Assembly (NCBI RefSeq): GCF_007856155.1
Contig: NZ_CP042266.1
Coordinates: 7,626,001 to 7,690,000 of the forward strand
DNA: 64,000 nt
Source of the DNA: Streptomyces qinzhouensis
GTDB lineage: Bacteria; Actinomycetota; Actinomycetes; Streptomycetales; Streptomycetaceae
Reading direction: 5' to 3'
This document shows, in pieces, positions 15,147-24,499 of the stretch (position 1 is the first letter of the stretch; every line of letters starts with the position of its first letter). A model generated the notes under the pieces. That model had not been told where the DNA came from. It worked only from the letters and a program-made list of their open reading frames with translations, and made no database searches. The position numbers were made by a program, and so were the translations under genes.

Positions 15147-17969
15147 TCAGCCGCTTCCGGGCAACCGGTTCAGGGCGTCGCGCAGTTGGGCCCGACCGGT
15201 GACACCGAGCTTCGGGAAGACCTTGGCCAGGTGGAAGCCGACGGTCCGGGGAGACAGGTAGAGACGGGCGGCTATGGCACGGTTGGTCAGCCCCTCAGCG
15301 GCCAGCCGCGCGATGCGCAGCTCCTGCGGAGTCAGCTCGGCGGCGGCAGACGACGGCGAGGTGACGGCTACCGACACGCCTGCCGCGCGGAGTTCGGAGG
15401 CCGCGCGCTCCGTCCACGGGCGCGCGTCGAGCCGTTCGAAGACGTCCAGGGCCGCGACGAAGAGGGGGCGGGCCTCGGCGGACCTGCGGCGCCGGCGCAG
15501 CCACTCGCCGAAGTCAAGCTGAGCGAGGGCGTGTTCGAAGGGCCACCGGGACACCTCCGGCCCGGCGAGCGCCGCGCGGAAGTGCGGCTCCGCCTTCTCC
15601 TGGTCGCTCAGAAGCGCCGTGGCCCGGTGCACCAGGGAGGCGAGCCGGGCGGATTCGGGCGTTCCCAGGACGGCGGTCGTGGCGGTCAGTACGGCCCGGG
15701 CATCGTCCTGGCGCCCGGCCCGGACAGCGGCCGAGGCCAGGTCCGCGACGTAGTAGTACGAGGCATGGTGATGGACGGGGACAGGGCGGAAGTCCCGGGT
15801 GAACACCCTGCGCAGCTGCTCGTACGCCGCCGGATGGTCGCCCTCCGCCAAGGCCGCGAGACCGAGGGCGTGGCAATGCCGTACGAAGAGGCTCCGGGAA
15901 CCGCGCAGGTCGATCCCGCGCACCGCGTTTCCGGCACGGGCGCGGGCACCGGCGTGGTCGCCGCGGGCGGCCCGCAGGGTGGCGAGGAGGATCGGTGCGC
16001 CCACGGCGACGTTGTCCGCACCGGCCTCCGTGGCCATGCAGAAGGCGTCCTCGGCGGCGGTCTCGGCCGCCGTCCATGCCCCGCTCTCGAACAGGGCGAG
16101 GGCGAGGGCCTGCGCGACCGTGCAGTTGGTGCCCGCAGTGACGGCGCGACGGTGGTGGTCCCGCGCCCGGCCGAGGAGGCGACCGGCCGTCTCCGTCTCG
16201 TCCAGGATCCAGGCACTGGCGCCGAGGACGACCAGCTCGGGGAGGGAGTCCTCGCGCAAGGTGTCGACCAGACCGCTCAACTGCTCGACAGCTGCCTTGC
16301 GCTCCGCGAACGGCTCGGCGACCAGCCGTGACCACAGACTCCCGGTGTGCCCCGGCCGGGCCGGTATCAGGCCGCCGATGCGGCGCAGTTCGGCGCGGTG
16401 GAACGGATCGCCGGAGTTGTACGCCGGGGTGGCGCCGGTGCTCAGGGCGTTCAGCGCCAGCTCCGGCGCGGCCTCTGCCATCGTCTCCGCCACCGGCAGC
16501 AGGAAGCCGAGCGAGTCCTCGTGCCGCAGGGTCACCGCCAGTGACCAGCCGCCGAGCAGTGCCGCCTCGGAGCGCATCCGGGGGTCTTCAGTGAGCCGGT
16601 CCACCCGGCCGGCGATCTCGCCGACCCACTGGGGATGCCCGGCCAGCATGGCGTACGAGGCCGCCGAGAGCAGCCGTCCGGCGCGCCGCCCGGTGTCGGG
16701 AGTGAGGTCGGCGGCTCGTTCCAGGGCCTTGGCGGCGGCTCCGTAGCCGCCGCGGCGCCGATAGCGCTCGGCGCTCTCCGCCACGGTCTCCGCGATGTCC
16801 TCGTCCGGCCCGAGCGAGGCCGCGGCCAGATGCCAGGCACGCCGGTCGGGTTCACCGGCGTGGAACTCCGCGAGGGCCAGATGGGCCGTACGCCGTTCGG
16901 TGAAGGAAGCGGCCTGGTAAACCGCGGAGCGGACGAGGGGATGACGGATGCGGACGCCTCCGCTCTCCACCCGCACCAGTCCGGCCTGTTCCGCGGGGAC
17001 CCACACCCGGCCGTCGCCGTCCGGGAGCGGGGCGGCCTGCCATGCCTCCATCGGGGTGTCGGTTCCGGCGGCCGCCGCCAGGAGCAGTGCGCCGCGGGTC
17101 GCTTCGGGCAGGCGGGGCAGGCCGGCGGCGAACAGCCGCTCCAGCCGCCTGGTGAGGGGCAGGTCGTCGAGGGCACCGAGGTCGCCACCGCGCGTGGACC
17201 CGGCGCAGGCGCGGGCCAGTTCGACGAGGGCGAGCGGGTTCCCGGCCGCCTGCTCGAGGACCAGGGCACGGGCCCGGCCCTGCGGGCGGTACGGCTGCGC
17301 GTCCAGCAGCTGCCCGGCCGAGAGCCGGTCGAGCGGGCCGACCGCCACATGTGCGAAGTCACGGTCGAAGCGCGTCGGCACCGACTCCTCCCGCGCCGCG
17401 AGCAGCAGGGCGATCCGTTCGCCCTCAAGACGCCGGGCGACGAAGGCGAGTAGGTCGAGCGAGCCGACATCGAGCCACTGGGCGTCGTCCACGGTCAGGA
17501 GCAGCGGCCGTTCGGTCGCCACGTCGGAGAGCAGGCTGAGCACGCCCATCCTGATCATCAGCGGATGGGGAGCCTCCTGCCCGACGTCCGCCGTGCCGAA
17601 CACGCTCCGCAGTGCGTCGCGGTGTCGAGCGGGCAGGCCGTCGACCGCGCCGAGTACAGGTCGCAGGAGCTGGTGGACGCCGGCGAAGGCCAGGTCCTGC
17701 TCACCTTCCGAGCCGCGTGCCCGCAGCACCCTCAGGCGGCGCGCCCCGGCCTCGGCGCCGGCGCGCGTCACGAGGGTGGTCTTTCCCATCCCGGGCTCTC
17801 CGGTCAGGACCAGGACATTCGGACCGGAGGCGGCGGTGTCACCTCTCTGATCGACGGAAGCGACACGGCCGCCTTCCGCCCCGGCGGCGGCAAGGAGCCG
17901 CCGGATCGCCGCCAGTTCGGGGTCCCTGCCCCGCAGCTCGTCGTCCTGCTGAACGTTCTGCGCGTCCAT
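15147..17969 (-). CDS. LuxR-family giant ATP-binding regulator (LAL type)
   Basis: A protein of about 940 residues. The ATG at 17969 (MDAQNVQQ) is favoured by CGAGGGGG about 10 bp upstream; an ATG at 17996 is the alternative. The N-terminal AAA region has Walker A GEPGMGKTTL and Walker B LLLTVDDAQWLD. A long helical TPR-like middle follows, and a LuxR helix-turn-helix ends the protein (LTPQELRIARLAAEGLTNRA and YLSPRTVGFHLAKVF). LAL proteins usually activate nearby operons. The leftward amidohydrolase group lies 270 bp past its end on the same strand, and a second LAL gene diverges from it, so the two may share a promoter region at 17997-18129. Confidence 0.9.
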   Translation of the reverse strand: MDAQNVQQDDELRGRDPELAAIRRLLAAAGAEGGRVASVDQRGDTAASGPNVLVLTGEPGMGKTTLVTRAGAEAGARRLRVLRARGSEGEQDLAFAGVHQLLRPVLGAVDGLPARHRDALRSVFGTADVGQEAPHPLMIRMGVLSLLSDVATERPLLLTVDDAQWLDVGSLDLLAFVARRLEGERIALLLAAREESVPTRFDRDFAHVAVGPLDRLSAGQLLDAQPYRPQGRARALVLEQAAGNPLALVELARACAGSTRGGDLGALDDLPLTRRLERLFAAGLPRLPEATRGALLLAAAAGTDTPMEAWQAAPLPDGDGRVWVPAEQAGLVRVESGGVRIRHPLVRSAVYQAASFTERRTAHLALAEFHAGEPDRRAWHLAAASLGPDEDIAETVAESAERYRRRGGYGAAAKALERAADLTPDTGRRAGRLLSAASYAMLAGHPQWVGEIAGRVDRLTEDPRMRSEAALLGGWSLAVTLRHEDSLGFLLPVAETMAEAAPELALNALSTGATPAYNSGDPFHRAELRRIGGLIPARPGHTGSLWSRLVAEPFAERKAAVEQLSGLVDTLREDSLPELVVLGASAWILDETETAGRLLGRARDHHRRAVTAGTNCTVAQALALALFESGAWTAAETAAEDAFCMATEAGADNVAVGAPILLATLRAARGDHAGARARAGNAVRGIDLRGSRSLFVRHCHALGLAALAEGDHPAAYEQLRRVFTRDFRPVPVHHHASYYYVADLASAAVRAGRQDDARAVLTATTAVLGTPESARLASLVHRATALLSDQEKAEPHFRAALAGPEVSRWPFEHALAQLDFGEWLRRRRRSAEARPLFVAALDVFERLDARPWTERAASELRAAGVSVAVTSPSSAAAELTPQELRIARLAAEGLTNRAIAARLYLSPRTVGFHLAKVFPKLGVTGRAQLRDALNRLPGSG

Positions 17970-18129
17970 GCCCGTGATCGCCCCCTCGGGGCTCATGATG
18001 CCAGCCTCGTCGCGCGCCCCGACCGGACGACTGGTCATGTGACAGAAGCATCGCAGCCTCGTATTCCCCGAAGATGAGCTCGGCCAGATACCAAGTCCAC
18101 AGCCGTGGGCAGCCGAGCAGGTCCGGAGT

Positions 18130-21027
18130 ATGCGCATGACCCTCCCCCCATCCCGATCGGCCGTCGGCGACGAAGCGGCTCGTCCGCCCGGCCGTGCCGC
18201 GGCGTCGCGCCCGCTCGGCCGCGACAGCGAGGTCGACCGGATTCTGCGGTGCGTGAGCCGTCAGCCCGGGAGCCCCCAGGCGCTGCTGCTTCTCGGAGAA
18301 GAGGGGATCGGGCGTACGACAGTGCTCCGCCACGCCCGGGAACGGGCAACCGACGACGGCATACTCGTGCTGTCGGCGCAGGGCTGGGCCACGGACCCGC
18401 GGCACGGCCGCGCCTGTCTGCAGCAGCTGCTGGTGCCGGTCATGGACGAGCTGTCCCGCCTGCCCGCCGGGCACGGTCAGGTGCTGAGCGCCGCCCTGGG
18501 GATCGCGGCCCGGGACGAAGGGCCGGACGACGCACAGGTACGGACCGCGCTGCCGGCGCTGCTGGACCGGCTCGCGGCGTCCAGGCCGGTACTGGTGTGC
18601 GTGGACGACGTCCACGCCTGTGACCGCGTCTTCGTCGAAGCGCTCTGTGCGGGGATCCGGCTCCTGGCCGGCCGCCCGGTCGCGCTTCTGCTCACCGCGC
18701 GCAGCGAAGCGCCCCGGCCCGGCCTCCCACCCGGTACGGAGAACCTGCACCTCGGCCCGCTGAGCGCTCCGTGGGCCGCGGCGCTGCTGGACCGGCAGCC
18801 GGACGCGCCCGTCGGTCGGCGCAGGCTGGAGATCCTCGACGAGGCCGGAGGCAACCCCCTGGCCCTGGTGGAACTGAGCCGTCGCGCGCCCACGGCCTTC
18901 CGGGCGGGGCCGGTGCGGGGCCCGTCGACGGCACCTGGCTTCGCGGCCCGTATCGACGCGCTGCCCCCCGAGACGGGGCGGGCACTGCTCTACGCCGCAG
19001 CCGCGGAGCCGGGGGAGAGCATTGCCTCGCTCATGACCGCCCTGGACGACGGAGACCTCGCGGTGTGGGCCCCGGCGGAGGCTGCCGGCCTGGTCTCGCT
19101 GATCGAGGACCGCCTCGTCTTCCGGCATCCACTGGCGCGTTCGGACGCGTTGGCGCGGCATTCGGCGGCCGAGCGGCAGCGGGCCCGGCTGGACCTCGCG
19201 GCTGCTGTCACGCGGCCGGAGGGCAGGGCCCGCCACTTGGCCGCCGCGGCGTTGCGCACCAGCGAGTCGGTTGCCGCCGCGCTTGAGGACTCCGCGTGGC
19301 GCCACGAGGACGCCGTGGGCACCGCGCGCGCCCTGGAACAGGCGGCCCGGCTCAGCCCGCGGGGGCCGGAACGCGCCCGCCGGCTGGCCGAAGCTCTGGT
19401 GACGGTGCAGGCGGTGGGGGAGCCCGACTGGGTGAGGGACCTGTACGGACGGCTCGTCGGGGACTCGGCGGATCCGGAGCTCGTCTGCCTCGCGGCCGGT
19501 GCCCTCGCCTCGAATCTGTCGCTGGAATCCTCCCAGCGGGAGGCCTTCGACCTCCTGGTCGACGCCTCCGAGCACTTTCCGGGGGTCGGCCGTCCCGTCG
19601 CGCTCGCGTTGACGGCGCTGGCGGCGGGCATCGCCGTCCAGTCCGGCCTGCCGGAACACCGCGCCTGCCTGTCCACGCTGCTCGACCGTACGCAGCAGGC
19701 CCAGCAGGCCCAGCAGGCACACCAAGCCCGGGAAACCGACGATGCCCGGCACACCGACGATGCCCAGGGAACCTCACCCACCGACAGACACCGGACTCCG
19801 GCGACCGGTCCCTGGGGCCGCCTGGACACTCCAGGCACCCAGCAGGCCTTGGACGTGCTCGTCTCGGCGGTTCTCCGGCCGCCGGGCGCGAAGGGTTCGC
19901 AGACGAGCACCGGCGGTCCGAAGGGCGCGTCGCCGGCCGGCCCGGACACCCTGGGCGGCCGTATGGCGGTCTACTCGGCGGCCCACCTCGCGGACGAGGC
20001 GGACGTGTGCCTGGGACAGTTCCGCGACGCCGACGCCCGACTCGGCGCCGCCCGTGCCTTCGGCATCCGCGGCCGTACGGTGTCCGCCCTCGTGGACACC
20101 CTCGTGGGCATCGGGTGGTTCGCCGAGGCCGTGGACCTGATCCAGGAGGCGATGGCCGAGGCCACGGTGCTGCGGCTGCCCCGCCTCCAAGCGGATCTGG
20201 AGGCGCAGGCCCTGACCCTCCAGGCGCTTCGTGGCACCGTCCCGCCCGAGCCCCGGCTCACCCCCTCGATCTGGCGCGCCGTCTGCCTGGACGAGAACCG
20301 GGCCACCCACGCGCGACTGCTGCGCGCGCGGGGACTCGCTTCCCTCGCCCTGGGGGACTGGGACGGCGGCTGGCGGCAGCTGCGCGCGCTGTTCACCGCC
20401 GACGGTGCGCCGCTGCATCCCCTCCTGTCTCCCCGGAGCATCGCCGAACTCGCGGCCGTGGCTCAGCGCACCGGCCGCTCCGATGAGGTCGTGCCGCTTC
20501 TCGCCCGAGTCCGCGCGGAGCAGGGAGAGCGCCCGGGCACGAGGATGACGCTGCTCCTGCACCATGCCGCCGCCCTGGTCGAACCGGACGGGAACGCCGA
20601 GCGGAACTTCCACCTCGCCCTGGTCAACCTGGAGGCGGGCCGGTGGCCGTGGGAACGCGCTCACGTCCGCCTCAACTACGGCATCTGGTTGCGGCGCCGC
20701 CGCCGGACACGGGAGGCGCGCCGGCAGCTCACCACCGCCCTGGAAACCGCTGAGCGCCTGGGCGCGGGCGCCCTTGCCGCGGCCGTGGCGCGCGAGCTGC
20801 GCGCCAGCGGAGCGGCCCCCACCCCCGACACCTCAGGTCCGCTGGCGCGGTTGACGGCGCAGCAGAGGCAGATCGTCCAGCTGGCCGCGAGCGGCCTTTC
20901 GAATCGTGAGATCGGTGAACAGCTCTTCCTCTCGCCCCGGACCGTGGGCTCCCACCTGTACAACGTCTACCCGAAGCTCGGCATCAGCCGCCGCCAGCAG
21001 CTGCGCGACCTCCTCCCGAACGGCTGA
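18130..21027 (+). CDS. LuxR-family giant regulator (LAL type) with an altered Walker A
   Basis: A 965-residue protein in the same family as the divergent neighbour. Walker A reads GEEGIGRTTV, with arginine in place of the invariant lysine, while Walker B looks intact (VLVCVDDVHACD). ATP hydrolysis is therefore doubtful. The C-terminal LuxR domain is complete (LTAQQRQIVQLAASGLSNRE, FLSPRTVGSHLYNVY). A low-complexity insert near residues 520-550 (repeats of QQA and DDA from 19696 on) interrupts the TPR-like region. Start is the ATG at 18130, with a second in-frame ATG at 18136. It may be a paralogue that has changed from ATPase switch to constitutive or partner-dependent regulator. Confidence 0.88.
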   Translation: MRMTLPPSRSAVGDEAARPPGRAAASRPLGRDSEVDRILRCVSRQPGSPQALLLLGEEGIGRTTVLRHARERATDDGILVLSAQGWATDPRHGRACLQQLLVPVMDELSRLPAGHGQVLSAALGIAARDEGPDDAQVRTALPALLDRLAASRPVLVCVDDVHACDRVFVEALCAGIRLLAGRPVALLLTARSEAPRPGLPPGTENLHLGPLSAPWAAALLDRQPDAPVGRRRLEILDEAGGNPLALVELSRRAPTAFRAGPVRGPSTAPGFAARIDALPPETGRALLYAAAAEPGESIASLMTALDDGDLAVWAPAEAAGLVSLIEDRLVFRHPLARSDALARHSAAERQRARLDLAAAVTRPEGRARHLAAAALRTSESVAAALEDSAWRHEDAVGTARALEQAARLSPRGPERARRLAEALVTVQAVGEPDWVRDLYGRLVGDSADPELVCLAAGALASNLSLESSQREAFDLLVDASEHFPGVGRPVALALTALAAGIAVQSGLPEHRACLSTLLDRTQQAQQAQQAHQARETDDARHTDDAQGTSPTDRHRTPATGPWGRLDTPGTQQALDVLVSAVLRPPGAKGSQTSTGGPKGASPAGPDTLGGRMAVYSAAHLADEADVCLGQFRDADARLGAARAFGIRGRTVSALVDTLVGIGWFAEAVDLIQEAMAEATVLRLPRLQADLEAQALTLQALRGTVPPEPRLTPSIWRAVCLDENRATHARLLRARGLASLALGDWDGGWRQLRALFTADGAPLHPLLSPRSIAELAAVAQRTGRSDEVVPLLARVRAEQGERPGTRMTLLLHHAAALVEPDGNAERNFHLALVNLEAGRWPWERAHVRLNYGIWLRRRRRTREARRQLTTALETAERLGAGALAAAVARELRASGAAPTPDTSGPLARLTAQQRQIVQLAASGLSNREIGEQLFLSPRTVGSHLYNVYPKLGISRRQQLRDLLPNG

Positions 21028-21125
21028 GGCGGGGAACGGCCTGTTCCGTGCGGAGCCGCCGACGAAGAGCGCGACCCGGCCGAAGGAGGGCCTGTGATGT
21101 CGGCGGCCCCCGGGGAGCGGGCGGA

Positions 21126-22416
21126 TTCTAGGGATCGTCGCAACACGTGATCACTGACGTGTGGTGGCGAGCAGTTTATGCAGGCGCTCGGCTGGGGTTT
21201 CCCAGTCGAGCGTTTTGCGTGGGCGGCCGTTGAGTTCGGCAGCGACGGCGTAGAGGTGTTCGCGGTTGTGGACCGACAGGTCGGTGCCTTTGGGGAAGTA
21301 CTGCCGCAGCAGGCCGTTGGTGTTCTCGTTCGAGCCACGCTGCCAGGGGCTGGCCGGATCGCAGAAGTAGACCGGGATGTCGGTCGCGATGGTGAACTCG
21401 TGGTGGCGGCCCATCTCGCTGCCCTGATCCCAGGTGAGCGACCGCTTCAGATGTGCCGGAAGCGTTTTCACCGTGTCCACCAGTGCGTCACGGACGAGTT
21501 CGGTGCCGCGGCCGTGGGGCAGGTGGACCAGCATGAGGTAGCGCGTGCTGCGTTCCACCAGCGTGCCGATGGCGGACCCGTTGTCCTTCCCGATGATCAG
21601 GTCGCCTTCCCAGTGACCGGGCACGGCCCGGTCTGCGGCTTCGGCGGGCCGCTCGCTGATCATCACCATGGGAGCCGGATAGCGTGGCTGGCGTTGCTGG
21701 GCCTGGCGGCGGGGCTTGCGCACTGCTCGGCCTGTGCGCAGGGCGCGGGTCAGCTCGCGGCGGAGTTCGCCGCGGCCTTGGACGTAGAGGGCCTGGTAGA
21801 TCGTCTCGTGGACCACGTGCATCTCCGGCCGGTCGGGGAAGTCGCGGCGCAGGTGTCGGGCTATCTGCTCCGGGCTCCAACGTCTTCCCAGGCGGTCTTG
21901 GACGTAGTCCCGCAGCTCAGGGTTCTGCCCGATCTTCCCAGGCTTGGGCCGGGGCCGGCGCTCGTCGGCTCGGGCCTGGGCGGCGTAGGGCCGGTACTGG
22001 CCGTTGACGGGGTGCCGGTTGCGGCTGATCTCGCGGCTGACGGTCGACGGACTGCGGTTCAGCTCGGCCGCGATGGTCCGTATAGACGCCTTCTCCCGCA
22101 ACCGGTCAGCGATGTGTATCCGGTCGGCTTGCCGTAGATGCTTGGAGGGCCCGGGGGCGGAGGCCACCAGCCTGGTGACCGGCGGCCTCCACCTCTTACT
22201 GTTCGACGGAGTGAACCCGTTCCGCCAGCGTTTGCCCGTGCGCCGGTCGATTCCGACGATCCGGCACGCTTCCCGACTGCTGACGCCCTGGCCCATGAGG
22301 CGGAAGTATTCCTCCCGCTCACGGGCCAGCCTCAGCCCGGTCTTCTTGCTCCGGTCCTTGCGGATCTCGAAGTCCATCGCATCCCCTGAACTGGGGTGTT
22401 GCGACAACCGCTAGAA
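21126..22416 (-). mobile_element. IS30-family insertion sequence
   Basis: About 1.29 kb bounded by imperfect inverted repeats: left TTCTAGGGATCGTCGCAACA (from 21126) and, read on the other strand, right TTCTAGCGGTTGTCGCAACA (ending 22416), 17 of 20 bases identical. It holds one transposase gene filling nearly the whole element. No clear target-site duplication could be read at the flanks (GCGGA to the left, CTCAA to the right), so either it is very short or one junction has changed. The right end abuts the start of an alpha/beta hydrolase gene. Confidence 0.8.
21151..22407 (-). CDS. IS30-family transposase
   Basis: A 418-residue protein, full length for the family. The N-terminal half holds helix-turn-helix segments (IRTIAAELNRSPSTVSREIS), and the catalytic core carries the DDE residues in GHWEGDLI, TWDQGSEM and SNENTNGLLR. 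The HWEGDLI motif is the IS30 hallmark. The frame is intact with no stop or shift, so the element may still be active. It starts and ends inside the two terminal repeats' neighbourhood. It is one of the few complete mobile genes in the window. Confidence 0.93.
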   Translation of the reverse strand: MSQHPSSGDAMDFEIRKDRSKKTGLRLAREREEYFRLMGQGVSSREACRIVGIDRRTGKRWRNGFTPSNSKRWRPPVTRLVASAPGPSKHLRQADRIHIADRLREKASIRTIAAELNRSPSTVSREISRNRHPVNGQYRPYAAQARADERRPRPKPGKIGQNPELRDYVQDRLGRRWSPEQIARHLRRDFPDRPEMHVVHETIYQALYVQGRGELRRELTRALRTGRAVRKPRRQAQQRQPRYPAPMVMISERPAEAADRAVPGHWEGDLIIGKDNGSAIGTLVERSTRYLMLVHLPHGRGTELVRDALVDTVKTLPAHLKRSLTWDQGSEMGRHHEFTIATDIPVYFCDPASPWQRGSNENTNGLLRQYFPKGTDLSVHNREHLYAVAAELNGRPRKTLDWETPAERLHKLLATTRQ

Positions 22417-23388
22417 CTCAAGCCTCCGGGCGGGGGCACCCACGCCCCGGTCCGCCTCGACCCTCTGACGCAGTGTGTCGTCACCGCGTCCGCCACGCCC
22501 CCGTTCCTCGACGACCTCGACCCACAGACCGCGCGGCAGGCGCTCAGGGAGACGCAGGTGGACCGGTTCGAGGATTTCGAGGTGGACGTGGACTACCGAG
22601 TGGCGTCCGTCGGCCCTTCCGGGCTGCTCGGCTTCTGGACCGTCCGCTCGGCCGGTGCGACCGGCCCGCTCCCCGCCCTGCTGTACCTGCACGGCGGCCG
22701 GTGGTCGCTCGGCGACGCGCAGACCCATGCCCGCCTCATCAGCGAGCTGGTCGGGGGCGCGGGCGTGTGTGCCGTCGTCCCCGAGTACAGCCGCACCCCC
22801 GAGGCCCGCTATCCCGTGGCGCTGGAGGAGTGCTACGCACTGCTGGAATGGGTGGTCCCGCGGGCCGGTGAACTCGGCCTGGACGCCGACCGGCTGGCCG
22901 TGGCGGGCGACTGCGCCGGAGCGACGCTGGCCGCCGCCGTGACCATGCTGGCGACGTCCCGCGGCGGGCCACGGCTCAGCGCCCAGATGCTCTTCTACCC
23001 GCTCACCGACTCCCGCTGCGACAGTCCCTCACAACGGCGGTTCGCCACCGGATACCTGCTCACCCGCCGTGCGCTGCGTGAGTACTGGGCACGTTACGTC
23101 GCGGACCCCGCCCTGCGGGAGGAGCCAACCGCGTCACCGCTGAGGGCGCGGGCCGGCGACCTCGCGGGGCTGCCGCCGACGTTGGTCGTCACCGCGGACG
23201 CCGATGTGTCCCGGGACGAGGGCGAGCAGTACGCGCGCAATCTGCGTTCGGCCGGGGTCGAGGCGTCGGCCGTACGGTTCCTCGGCACGATCCACGACTT
23301 CGTGACGCTGCACGCCCTGCACGAGAGCGTGCCCACCCGGGCGGCCCTGATGGCCGGTTGCGCCTTCCTGCGCGCCCGGTTGAGCTGA
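22396..23388 (+). CDS. Alpha/beta hydrolase (HSL-like) with a Cys nucleophile; start disturbed by IS30
   Basis: The oxyanion-hole motif reads LHGGRWSLGD and the catalytic elbow GDCAGA, where the family has GDSxGG. The expected serine is therefore a cysteine, and the following glycine an alanine. The late catalytic residues look normal (TADADVSRDE for Asp, IHDF for His). The close paralogue at 28945 has GDSVGG and aligns throughout. The first open codon, GTG at 22396, lies inside the right inverted repeat of the IS30 element, so the native start was probably lost and the present product begins with a few IS-derived residues. The protein may be altered in activity or inactive. No ribosome-binding site is apparent. 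Confidence 0.7.
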   Translation: MLRQPLELKPPGGGTHAPVRLDPLTQCVVTASATPPFLDDLDPQTARQALRETQVDRFEDFEVDVDYRVASVGPSGLLGFWTVRSAGATGPLPALLYLHGGRWSLGDAQTHARLISELVGGAGVCAVVPEYSRTPEARYPVALEECYALLEWVVPRAGELGLDADRLAVAGDCAGATLAAAVTMLATSRGGPRLSAQMLFYPLTDSRCDSPSQRRFATGYLLTRRALREYWARYVADPALREEPTASPLRARAGDLAGLPPTLVVTADADVSRDEGEQYARNLRSAGVEASAVRFLGTIHDFVTLHALHESVPTRAALMAGCAFLRARLS

Positions 23389-23461
23389 GGCGGCGTGCCG
23401 GGGCCGACGACCAGTCGACCGACTGATGCGGCGGGTGGCACGGCCCCGGCATGCTCACACC

Positions 23462-24499
23462 ATGTCCACCGTCATCTCCTCCTTCGGGGAGAAACGATCG
23501 AGTCCGGCCTCCGACGAGGGTCGGGGCCGGGTGCTGAGCACCCGCTCGGTACCGCCGCGCCAGAGCCTGGATTTCTGGCACGACGCCGTGCTGGCGACCC
23601 TGGTGGGGATGGACATCGCCACCGACGGCCCCACCTATGACGCGGCCCTGCGCGCCGACCACCTCGGGGACCTGCGGATCACCACGGTGGAGTGCGACCC
23701 GGGGCGCGTCCACCGGTCGCCGCGCTTCATCGCCCGCGGTGACGGGCGGGACGTCTTCGTGGCCCTCCAGAGCAGCGGCCGGGCCCAGGTGGAACAGGAC
23801 GGCCGCACCACCGAGCTGCGGTCCGGCGACATCGGGTTCTTCGAGACCGTCCGGCCCTTCCGTACGACGTTCCCGGAACGCTTCCGGCTGAAGATCTTCA
23901 CGGTCCCGCGGGACGCGCTCGGGCGGTCGGAGGCCGATCTGCGGCAGCTCACCGCGCGGGCCGTGCGCCCGAGCGGCGGTCTGCCCGCCCTGCTCGCCCC
24001 CTTCCTCGAACAACTGGCGGACACCTCCACGGCATACGCCACGCCGGTGGCGGAGCGACTGGCCGACAGGGCCATCGACCTGATCGCGGCCACGGCAGCG
24101 GCCCAGCTCGGCGAGGACGACTCCGTCCTGCCGGGCGCCGACCGGGTCCTGCTGCTGCGGATCAAGACCTTCATCCGCTGGAACCTGTCGGACTCCGGTC
24201 TGACCCCCCGGGCCGTCGCCCAGGCCCATGGCATCTCCGTGCGCTATCTGCACCGGCTCTTCGAGACCGAGGACACCACCGTGTCTCAATGGATCCGCCG
24301 GCTGCGGCTGTACGAGTGCCGCAGGGACCTCCTCGCGCAGGCACCGGGACCGGTCGGCCTGGGCCAGGTCGCCCGAAGGTGGGGCTTCACCGGTTCCGCC
24401 CGGTTCAGCAGGGCCTTCCGCGGCTCCTTCGGCCTGTCTCCCACGGACTGGCTCGAGCGGGAACGCACCAGTCGCGGGACGGGAGAAGTGCCGTGCTGA
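23462..24499 (+). CDS. AraC-family transcriptional regulator
   Basis: A 345-residue regulator starting at the ATG at 23462 (MSTVISSF). The N-terminal half is an AraC-binding-like cupin domain (LDFWHDAVLATLVG, then VALQSSGRAQVEQDG and ELRSGDIGFFET). The C-terminal AraC helix-turn-helix pair is complete (LTPRAVAQAHGISVRYLHRL and GLGQVARRWGFTGSARFSRA). This is the type found next to hydrolase and monooxygenase genes in actinobacteria. The stop codon overlaps the start of the next AraC gene by 7 bp, indicating translational coupling. Targets are unknown; the hydrolase just upstream is a natural candidate. Confidence 0.88.
   Translation: MSTVISSFGEKRSSPASDEGRGRVLSTRSVPPRQSLDFWHDAVLATLVGMDIATDGPTYDAALRADHLGDLRITTVECDPGRVHRSPRFIARGDGRDVFVALQSSGRAQVEQDGRTTELRSGDIGFFETVRPFRTTFPERFRLKIFTVPRDALGRSEADLRQLTARAVRPSGGLPALLAPFLEQLADTSTAYATPVAERLADRAIDLIAATAAAQLGEDDSVLPGADRVLLLRIKTFIRWNLSDSGLTPRAVAQAHGISVRYLHRLFETEDTTVSQWIRRLRLYECRRDLLAQAPGPVGLGQVARRWGFTGSARFSRAFRGSFGLSPTDWLERERTSRGTGEVPC

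Noticed and set aside
19696..19790. Short tandem repeats (CAGGCC and similar) that might suggest a repeat array
   Set aside because: They are in-frame and encode a Gln/Ala-rich low-complexity insert in the LuxR regulator; units are too short and too irregular for CRISPR.
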